Positions 55,991-64,000 of a stretch of 64,000 nucleotides of DNA are shown in pieces. This stretch comes from Bimastos eiseni (Eukaryota > Annelida > Clitellata > Crassiclitellata > Lumbricidae). The translations under genes and the position numbers were made by a program. The notes below the pieces were generated by a model that saw only the letters and a program-made list of their open reading frames with translations, was not told where the DNA came from and ran no database searches. Numbering within the stretch: the first letter of the stretch is position 1; every line of letters begins with the position of its first letter. The stretch spans positions 26,995,025-27,059,024 of the forward strand of contig OY365811.1 in NCBI GenBank assembly GCA_959347315.1. The letters run 5' to 3'.

Positions 55991-58156
55991 GTGAGTCGAA
56001 AAAGTTCTTCACGATCAAATAACTTTGCGACGATGACGACGACGATGATAATGGTCGTGATGTTGATGGTGATGACAATGGTGATGGCGGTGATGACAGA
56101 GAGAAAGAGAGAGAAACAGAAAGGTGATGAAAAGAAACGATTGCGATAAAGAAGATAGAGAGGGTGGAGAAACAAGAAAGCACAGATACAGAAAAAATAA
56201 GATAAATAGAATAGAGTAGAAGAAAAAGAGAGAAGACGAAGGAGAAAGAGAAGAAGAAGAAAAAGAGAGTAAGAATTTTTTCATAATTTTATCTAATTGG
56301 GGAGGTGATTGGTTAGACGTTTAAATCCCACTCAAACCCGCCTACTGCATAGACTCATATAATATGTATAAGTATATATGTATAGGGTTGACAACATCGT
56401 ACGCGTATATACTGTATACCACTCAAGGATCTGCTGTAAGCTTCCAAAGTCTATTGTCTGCCAAATGCGAACTGAAGGCATTGCGCTGAATCCTTTTTAG
56501 CCTAATACTGTATACTCTACTATTTAATCCCTGAGAATACCGCTGCTCATCGCCAATCATACAGGACGAACAACTAATTTACTTCTCTACTTATATTGAG
56601 TGTATCACTACGTGAGCATGTGTGCATATATCTATCTATCTATCTATCAATCAATCTAACTATCTATTTATCCATCCATCCATCCATCCATCTATCTATT
56701 AATCTATCTATCTATCTATCTATCTAACTAACCAACTAACTAACTATCTATCTAGCAATCCATCTATCTGTCTGTCTGTCTGTCTATCTGTCGATCTATC
56801 TACCTATCTATATATATATATCTATCTATCTATATTTATCTATTCATCCATCCATCTATCTATCTATTAAATGTCTAATATCTACTGTCTATTTATCTTT
56901 CTGTCTAGTATGTTATCAGTCTCTATATCTGTCTAACTATACACCGTGTCTCTATATCTATCTATTGCTACCCTAAATTCTGTTAAAGTCGTTAGGTAGA
57001 AAACTTCATCGATATGCAAATAGTCCAAGACGACTGCACAAGTCATCAGTCTCATTCCTTCTCTGAGGGCAGAGTCCAACCGAAAGAGTCCCATCCTCCG
57101 TATTGATAGCATATGGCAGAGTTCGTCGACTATGTGGCATCAAGTCATCATATGTGGCGACAGTGTTCACGGTTACTTCACCATCCAGCACTCCCTCGTT
57201 GATGGTGACCTAGCTCGGTCCACCTCCGTCAATTGTATACCAGACATGTAGACATTCGCTGAATGTTTCCGACCAATTGGTCATTGTAGCTTTTCGTTAT
57301 TGCCAGTCGATACCATTGCAGAAATTAAAGAGGGTCTTCTTTCATCTGAAACCTGTCTCAACGGTGGATTAGTGAATGCAAATCAGCTTCCGGAAACATG
57401 ACATTAAATAATTATTATGCTGTGCAAGGCATTCTTGTCCTATTTTACGATGATAGTTGATGTCTGCTGTATCGCATCAATTCACACCACGATCTGTCTA
57501 CTTTTAATCTTCTATCGCTCTCCTCAATTCTGTTCATCCTTTCCTTTCCAGTACCGATTTGCACGCATTATCCACGACCCTTCCCTCTCTCCCCATCCCT
57601 CCCTACCTATTCCCACCCCTATCTGCTGTCCGTTCCTCCCACGACGTCTGCCGGTTCTGTCCTAATCCGTCACAATGAACCCTGCTGCAACTGCGAAAAT
57701 CCTAAGTCCGAATAAATCATTCCCTAATTAAGCTTAATCCGATTTCCTGTGAAATTAAGGATACTATCAATAGCTAAAACCTGAGAAATTATAGGCGCTG
57801 CATAAATCACAGAGCAGCAGCGACAGTCGGTGAGAAGTGCGCCAGTCGTATTTCATCGGTTCTAAGTTCAGGTGACGCAGCGTATCGTAATTTAGCAAAT
57901 GTAATAAAATTGATTATTGTGAAAATTGTCCAGCTTGCGAATAATGGCTTAAAGCTTATAGCTCTATGCGATAAATATATAACCAATCAAATCAAATGTT
58001 TTATTGTCAATCAATAAAATACAAAGATGTCACCTATCAATAGCATGAACATTGGACATCTCAGTTCTTGTTTACCACAAAAACAAATCTAATTTTCCTC
58101 TTCTGAAATTACAGAGACGACAGGAGCGTCATTTGTGCACTGCTAAGACTGCTGTA

Positions 58157-58240
<84 letters not shown>

Positions 58241-60024
58241 TGGTTTGGTTCTATAAAGTAAAGTGAGACTCGTCCGTTGACAGATTCTGTGCGGCTTATG
58301 TGCGCCGTCTTGTGTGCATGCTAACTTTTATTGTCATTATTTTGCATTATTATTTGTATCATTATTATTTATTATTGTTATAATTTGTATTATTGGTTTT
58401 TTATTATTACTATTAGAATTAGTATTATTAGCATTATTATTGGCATTATTATCTACCTTTCCCTTCTAATTATAATTATCATTAACTGGATGAAGTACCC
58501 GGCTTTGCCCGGGGGTCGAAATAATGTAAGTTAGATCCTAAAATTCTGAAAGGTGTTGAACATTGCTTCCCATGCTGGTTGAACGACATTTTTTTAGCGA
58601 TGGTTGCTGTTACAGCGAAGTGGCTGCTACTCACCGCCTGCGGCGGACCGCCAGTGCGGGCGTCATCTACACCCTTATCTGGCCCCAACAGGGAGCGATG
58701 GAATTTATGGATAAAATATTACAGGCACTGCGAAAACCAGTTATTGGAGAAAAACACGTCTAGAGTTGGCCCACTACAATTATTGAAGTTTTCTGCATAG
58801 TTGTCGGTTGCCCGTATATAGGCCTAATCTTTAAGGAGTGCGTTTAAGTTTTCCGTACATCTGACCTACTTGAATTCACAAACTTCGCTATAAAGTCGTC
58901 CATTCCGTAATTATTATTCGTTTTAACCGAGAACGAAGTTTCTTGTAAACTAAATTGCCGACGAAATTGATAGATCTGATGACCTTGTTTAGTTTTAATC
59001 ATGCGTTGTTTGGCTTGACAAAAGAAATAGGTTTAAAACTACGGGAGAAGGGAGAAATGAATGTCGGTACTGCTACTAATTAGCGTGAAAAACACGCCTA
59101 ATTTTGTTTTTGCGACGAAGTTTAATTTAAAAAAGGTGAAATGGTAAGATTTTGGGATCGCCAAACCCCTATGTGTTTCCTTGGGTGGCAAGGAGTATTC
59201 GTTTATAATTTGTGAGGAATCGGTCGCGTTGATGAAAAGATTTTTGGAACAAGGTTACAAACACTTTTCCATATTATATAGTAGGCTAGATTGTGGTGGT
59301 GGTCATTAGTTGATAATCGTTATCTGTTCAGAAGGCCGACTTGGCTGCTGGGCCACTCCTGATGACAGACAACCGTCGTGACGTCGTCGACTTCACCTCT
59401 CCGTTCCTGATGACCCAGGCGACCCTCCTGCTGCGCCGGCCCCCCACTGGGGTCGACCTCCGCATCCGTAGCCTCAACGACCTTATCAACCAATCTGAGA
59501 TTAAGTACGGTACCCTTCGCAAGGGCATCATTCCTCGTTCCTTCCGCCGTACGAACGATTCCGTTCTTCGAATCGTCTGGCGGAACATGCTTCGTTTTGG
59601 TAGTTCCGTTTTCACGGGTACAAACGAGGAAGGCATCGATCGGGTTCGTAGGGACAAGTTCGCCTTCATTCTGCCAGATACGATCGGTGAATACATCGCC
59701 ATGAGACAGCCTTGTGACTTTCTGACTGTCGGGACTTTTCTTATGAAGACTGGTTACGGTCTGGCGTTACGGAAGAACTCGGGTCACGTGGAACAGTTCA
59801 ACCGGGGACTTAAGACCCTCGGGAAATCGGGGTTTCTCGATCGCTTGAAGAACAGATGGTGGGCGGGGAGGAGCGAGTGTAACGGGATCAGGACGGGGAA
59901 GGTGTACAGTCTGAACGGAGCAGATGCTGCTCAGAGGGTATCGCGGCGTTCAGGGATCGTGTCTTTCTGCGCTTCCAGTTCCGCCATCCTAATTGCAGGA
60001 GTGATGTTCAGAGGGTCCAGCTGA
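55760..60024 (+). CDS. pore-less ionotropic glutamate receptor-like ligand-binding protein (5' end not found)
   Basis: Two exons, 55760-55990 and 59332-60024, join in phase 0 (GTGAGT donor, TTCAG acceptor) into 307 residues. They cover the S1 and S2 halves of an iGluR ligand-binding domain. S1: VEPYLMV, RFYGYLPDLLEAL, VPDGSYGYR, WSGMIGELLKG|KADLAAGPLLM, DVVDFTSPF. S2: INQSEIKYGTL, SVFTGTNEEGI, DTIGEY, PCDFLTVG, LKNRWWAGRSEC. The roughly 150 residues of M1, pore loop and M3 expected after TLLLRRPP are absent; ten residues link straight to SLNDLINQSEI. The two S2 cysteines that form the conserved disulphide remain. The end (IVSFCASSSAILIAGVMF, then five residues and stop) may be a membrane anchor. 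An amino-terminal domain and start codon were not found upstream. Kainate/AMPA-group relationship is likely. Confidence 0.85.
56630..56960. repeat. (CTAT)n tetranucleotide repeat
   Basis: CTAT, CCAT and CTGT tetramers with interruptions. Confidence 0.93.
58161..58238. repeat. (TG)39 microsatellite
   Basis: Uninterrupted TG dinucleotides for 78 bases. Confidence 0.98.
58490..59270 (+). repeat. dispersed repeat starting CCCGGCTTTGCCCGGG, copy 2
   Basis: ACCCGGCTTTGCCCGGGGGT opens the block. Its far part (GGGATCGCCAAACCCCTATG, GGAGTATTCGT, GTTGATGAAAAG) matches the copy at 31128-31460. Confidence 0.65.
59332..60024 (+). CDS. iGluR-like exon: end of S1 fused to S2, C-terminal hydrophobic segment
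   Basis: 231 codons including the TGA. Starts KADLAAGPLLMTDNRRDVVD; the Arg of TDNRRD aligns with the arginine that binds the glutamate alpha-carboxylate. After TLLLRRPPTGVDLRIR comes SLNDLINQSEIKYGT with no channel domain. The S2 contact positions corresponding to GluA2 Ser654/Thr655 and Glu705 read Ile-Ile and Pro. Sequons NQS and NDS are present. The frame is open and G+C-richer than its flanks. Confidence 0.9.
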   Translation, partial: KADLAAGPLLMTDNRRDVVDFTSPFLMTQATLLLRRPPTGVDLRIRSLNDLINQSEIKYGTLRKGIIPRSFRRTNDSVLRIVWRNMLRFGSSVFTGTNEEGIDRVRRDKFAFILPDTIGEYIAMRQPCDFLTVGTFLMKTGYGLALRKNSGHVEQFNRGLKTLGKSGFLDRLKNRWWAGRSECNGIRTGKVYSLNGADAAQRVSRRSGIVSFCASSSAILIAGVMFRGSS

Positions 60025-60099
60025 GGTTCGGATGAATGATGGACGATGTTTCGCACATGAAGAGTAAATGTATAGAGCGCCTTTCGTCATTAAGATCGA

Positions 60100-61360
60100 T
60101 ACTCTACGTTACCTTGCATTCCATCTTATGTTATTACTATCGTTTTTTGTGTTGATATTATCCTGAGGCACCCAACGACAACAACAACCACAGCAACAAC
60201 GACGACGACAACAACAACAATAATAGTAGTAGTAATAAACTAATAATAATAACAGCATTGTTATTCACGTCGTCATCATCATAATTATTTCCGTTGTTAT
60301 TGCTATTTTCATAATCACAGTCGTAGTCATTAATTCTCTTGTCAATTTTGCCTTTATTTATTTATTATTACATTCATTGATTGATTCTATTTATTTGTCA
60401 TTATCAAAAAATTGTCAAAATCATTTTTAACTGCAATATACATTGTCATCATTATTTTTACTGTCAGTGAATTTAGTTCTAATTTCTAATCATCGCTGTA
60501 TGTGTAATCAACGAAACTGATGTATGTAAGCCCTAATGGAATTTAGAAATTAGGAAAAATAATTTCGCGGAATGGTTTGGTTCTGAATGTTATACTGAAA
60601 ACAACAATGAAACAAGCCCAAGATACTAATACCCCGAGGAAATTAATTTCTTTTCCTGAGATATCATGCCCTTATTGATTCGTGCTAACTTTCCAAAAAT
60701 TATAATATAGCCTACAACGTAATATTCTCCATTTTATATGCTGCTGAGATTCATCGTATAGAGCATGTTGTTGGGTTATTTAATTGCCAAAAGCGTCCGT
60801 GTCCGATGATTGAAAGGTTATTGAGTATTGACTCGAATGAATGCAATGTTAAATGCAATATTTAATGAAGTATTGAAAAGAGTATAATACACATTTTGAA
60901 ACGATATTTTTGATATACTACTGACTTTCAAGATTCTTAGAACCATATGACTTTGGGTGGATTATGCATTCGAAATAAGGTTTTTCTTAGAAAGGATCAT
61001 CGAACCGTCTAACCGTACGGATGTCTTACGCATTACAGAAACGCACTTTTGAAGTTCCCAGAATCGTAACATAATCACCAGACTTCCAAAAGCGCAAGAC
61101 ACCGTCGTGTATATATATATATATATATGAGAGAGAATATCTGGGCTTGCTGTCCTTACAGATTTGGGACTCTTCTAATCTTAAAGATATAAGTAACCTA
61201 GTCTTTTCGAATGACTTGCATTTGCAGTACAAGCGGCAATGCTGAATGCGCTGTCTAAGGTGAACAAATTCGCACTCCCAGAAATTGTTGAAGATTATAT
61301 CCATCCTATAGACGCAATTGTTTTGCATCCAGTACATTTAATGGTTCTCAGTGGATCCTA
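60100..61360. other. no gene recognised
   Basis: A+T-rich DNA with CAA/AAT triplets (60175-60260) and a TA run (61110-61130). Nothing coding seen. Confidence 0.6.
60234..60239 (+). terminator. possible poly(A) signal AATAAA after the receptor
   Basis: AATAAA about 210 bases past the stop codon, in a triplet-repeat context that makes chance occurrence possible. Confidence 0.3.
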
Positions 61361-61369
61361 CAACTATCA

Positions 61370-62030
61370 ATCACCTTGTCAATTTGTGCTGTCAGTTCGT
61401 TGAACTCTAGCGACCATGACGATCAACCTTCTCCGTTTCTCTCTTTCCGAAGTCGCGTCCCTTAATTCCTCCAGGTTTATTCTGGTTTTTCGTGTATCTC
61501 ATCCATCCATTTTTTTCTTGGCGCCCTCTTTTCTTCCTTTCTTCTCCAAACGCCAGCATCATTTAATTTTCCATTCCATCTGATCGTATAACATGTCCAA
61601 AGAACCCCGGCTTCCTTCTCAACGCTGTTTGTTGTAACGTCTCATCATTCTCGACTCCAATCTTCCTGCGCACTTCTTCGTTTGTCTTTTTCTCCGTCGA
61701 TGATATTCTCTGCATCTTCCTCCATATCCAAATTTCGCATGCGTCGATCTGTTTCCATATATATTCTTTGTCATTGTCCACGTCTCGCAGCCATATAGTA
61801 CCTCACTAGCCCTTTTTGTGTCTATGCTCACATGTTTGTCATTCCATATCTTTTCCAGTCCGCTCATTGCGGCTTTCCCTATCGCCACCCTTCTCTTTAT
61901 TTCGGAGTCGTATTTTCCCTCTTTTTCTATTGATGATCCCAGGAACGTGAGGCTTGTTACCACCTCTATTTCTTCTACATCTATCTCAAAACTGTCCCAA
62001 TCTGCTGTTGTCATTATCTTTGTCTTCTTC
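61370..62030 (-). pseudogene. RTE-like LINE reverse-transcriptase C-terminal fragment
   Basis: The minus strand reads VEEIEVVTSLTFLGSSIEKE, RVAIGKAAMSGLEKIWND, VLYGCETWTMTKNI and, in another frame, ACEIWIWRKMQRIS, KKTNEEVRRKIGVEN and RKPGFFGHVIRSDGM. This is the end of RTE-type reverse transcriptases. At least one frameshift and a short deletion break it. Confidence 0.85.
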
Positions 62031-62039
62031 TAGAATGCT

Positions 62040-62120
62040 TATGATAGGACCCTTGAAGGGACCCATGCAGCCCAAAATTTATGTCTCAGCAACTTAGTGC
62101 ATACCACAGTCTATACACAG
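62040..62120 (+). repeat. dispersed repeat with CCTTGAAGGGACCCAT, copy 1
   Basis: Shares CGAAGGGACCCAT-type head, then TTTATG.CT.AGCAACT.AG.GCATA.CACA with 63111-63190. Confidence 0.6.
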
Positions 62121-62626
62121 TCTTTCAGCTATACGTTGGGTAAAAAAATATAGAATGCAATATCGAAAGCACGTTCTTGTCAACAATAACAAAACAGACT
62201 TTAAGGCTATATTGAAGCAACACTTGAGGCATTATACTAATATAAAACCATGCTAAACGAAAGATAGGCACCTACTGAAACTCTATTGAAACAATTTTAT
62301 AAGATGTTTTAACAGCTCGCTTTGAAGTATATACCACACGTTTAATTGCAAAACAATGTACGTTTCTTTTTTCCATTTAAAGCGTCCGCCTCAAGCGACA
62401 ATCGTAATGTCAGTCTAAAGGCTGGTAAACGGGAAAATAGAATCAGATACGATTCGTTGCTGAATCTGACGCTCAATTCAGGGCGGACCTGACTTGAAAG
62501 CGTCCACGATCTAAGCAAACGGTTCCACGGATCCAATCCGAAAGAAAAAGGAACTAACGGTCGAACAACGTGAATAAATGAACTAATCTCATCTGACGAC
62601 GTCGCTCCGAGCAATTCCGCATCCGT

Positions 62627-62752
62627 CGGTCACTCCCTCCTCCAAGGCGCCGTTACACGGTCCTCCCGCCGCTCCTCAACAGCCGACGGTCACTCCCTCT
62701 TCTAAGAGAAGGCGCCGCCACACGGTCCTCCCGCCGCTCAACAGCCAACGGT
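62627..62752. repeat. 60-bp GC-rich tandem duplication
   Basis: CGGTCACTCCCTC followed by AAGGCGCCG and CACGGTCCTCCCGCCGCTC occurs from 62627 and from 62687. TATATA follows at 62763. Confidence 0.85.
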
Positions 62753-63110
62753 GGCGCCCTCTATATACGCCATCCCGCTCAGCAATGAAAAGAGGGCGAC
62801 GGGAACGAGAGGCATGCTGGGAGAGACGAGATAAACAGAGGGAAGCCTAGAGCAAACAGACGAACGACAACGATTATTTGTAAAAGCAGTCAGCAAGACA
62901 GATAAACGTACAAGACAGACAGACAGACAGACGAACAGACAAGAAACGAAAGACGGAAAAGACGGAAAGACCGACATAGCCATGTGTAGCCAGAGAAAGA
63001 GATACTGGAGTGACTGTGTTTGTCTAGACCGCACGGATCCATTATCTGATGAAAAGGGTAAAATCGATGACACCAAGCGACGACCAATCAGGCAACGGGA
63101 CCAGAGTGCC

Positions 63111-63190
63111 TATAATGGGCCCCTCGAAGGGACCCATCTGCATGGGTCCAATATTTATGCCTTAGCAACTCAGCGCATATCACAATCCGG
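63111..63190 (+). repeat. dispersed repeat with CCTCGAAGGGACCCAT, copy 2
   Basis: Second copy in the same orientation, about 1.07 kb from the first; the head GGGCCCCTCGAAGGGACCC is nearly self-complementary. Confidence 0.6.
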
Positions 63191-63682
63191 TGTTGAGAAG
63201 ATTAGTGCCCAAACACTTGGCGTCGTAAATTGGTCACTGCTCTGCTGAGGCACACTTTGGCACAGGTTTGAAAATTGGATGCATTCGGCCTCTCGTACCC
63301 CTCCATCCAACCCGACGCCCCACCCCAACAGTCCAATCCCAACTCCACTCGTCCTCCGTCCGCCGCTCGTAATAATACACTAAATTCAGAAAGAGACTCA
63401 TAAAAATAAATTATAAACTAGTTAATTATGTGTATGATATCACGTGACATATGGTATTAAAATAATAGTGTGGTCGACCAAATATACACAGTGAAGGTGT
63501 ATGACGTGTTGTTTGTCTAAATTCGACGAATCCAGTAATCAGTTGTTGGTGTCAAAAGCAACGGCGATAGGACGACGACCCGTGACATCAAAGTCGTTCA
63601 TTATAATAGACAAGTCAGGACAAGTGTTCAAGTGAGCGTGCAGTAACGATAGATGCTCTAATCCCATTGTTGAACGCGTTCT

Positions 63683-63856
63683 TCTGTTACAATGTTTAAA
63701 TTTCCTGTTACGATGTCTGTATCTCCTGTTACGATGTTTAAATCTCCTGTTACGATGTCTGTATCTCCTGTTACGATGTTTAAATTTCCTGTTACGATGT
63801 CTGTATCTCCTGTTACGATGTTTAAATCTCCTGTTACGATGTCTGTATCTCCTGCA
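63683..63856. repeat. 42-bp tandem array
   Basis: About four units of TCCTGTTACGATGTTTAAAT plus a paired half TCTCCTGTTACGATGTCTGTA. The unit is a multiple of three and open on both strands. Confidence 0.95.
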
Positions 63857-63929
63857 TCTGTTGAACGCAGCTTATCAGTACTGAACATTTCGACGTCGGA
63901 GTACTGATAACAGGAGATGTATTTTGTTC

Positions 63930-64000
63930 GCACTTGCACACTTTTAGACCTATACCTATTGACTCTAAACCTCTGCCGTTCGCTCGGGAAACACCTCCGC
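63930..64000 (+). repeat. third copy of the 55.1-kb dispersed repeat, cut by the window end
   Basis: CTATTGACTCTAAACCTCTG and CCGTTCGCTCGGGAAACACC match the heads at 55121 and 55523. Confidence 0.7.

Larger units (their letters stand above)
55991..59331 (+). other. receptor intron with simple repeats
   Basis: GA-rich sequence (56090-56280), (CTAT)n tetramers (56630-56960), a 39-unit TG microsatellite (58161-58238) and a dispersed repeat (58490-59270). No exon encoding M1, pore or M3 was seen, and none could splice in because S1 and S2 join within the next exon. Confidence 0.7.

Noticed and set aside
59328..59702. minus-strand 124-codon frame
   Set aside because: Antisense of the receptor exon; the plus strand has the recognisable S1/S2 motifs.

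Overview
This is animal nuclear DNA: A+T-rich, intron-rich and dense in transposon debris. The spliced kinase gene has every internal exon the same length, by my reckoning, as its vertebrate counterpart. The repeats (CR1/RTE-like LINEs, tRNA-derived SINEs, hAT-like elements, microsatellites) suggest a marine invertebrate. Echinoderm or another invertebrate deuterostome is a guess; the sequence alone does not fix the phylum. No bacterial-style operons, CRISPR array or rRNA were seen.

Two genes can be supported. (1) A complete ten-exon gene on the minus strand (24387 down to 2199) encodes a 350-residue catalytic subunit of cAMP-dependent protein kinase (PKA). All core catalytic residues sit at the standard PKA positions, but the C-terminal tail is divergent and turn-motif Ser338 is Leu. 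(2) On the plus strand, two exons (55760-55990 and 59332-60024) encode an ionotropic-glutamate-receptor ligand-binding domain. Its S1 half runs directly into its S2 half, with M1, pore loop and M3 missing inside one uninterrupted exon. This pore-less receptor is the most unusual item in the window.

Layout. 1-2198: flank with a long hairpin and degenerate tandem repeats. 2199-24387: PKA gene, with a 9.6-kb last intron full of small inverted-repeat elements (two with 8-bp target duplications), a tRNA-derived SINE inside a duplicated A+T-rich block, and an intronic minisatellite. 24924-31114: a nest of elements inside one another: hAT-like, second hAT-like, TA-flanked element, non-LTR retrotransposon. 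The outer two carry 8-bp target duplications. 31-41 kb: mostly low-complexity GA/CT sequence, a candidate CpG-rich promoter (about 35.57 kb) and a possible signal-peptide exon (39.38 kb). 41-46 kb: an inverted-repeat element, two halves of a CR1-like LINE in opposite orientation, and a 5 x 71-bp tandem array. 46-55.7 kb: low-complexity sequence, LINE and SINE fragments and a duplicated dispersed repeat. 55.76-60.03 kb: receptor exons. 60-64 kb: an RTE-like LINE fragment, GC-rich tandem duplication and a 42-bp tandem array.

The two genes are far apart on opposite strands and nothing shows that they work together. The palindromic octamer TAGGCCTA occurs at 14 places I could find, against roughly one expected by chance, and I cannot explain it.
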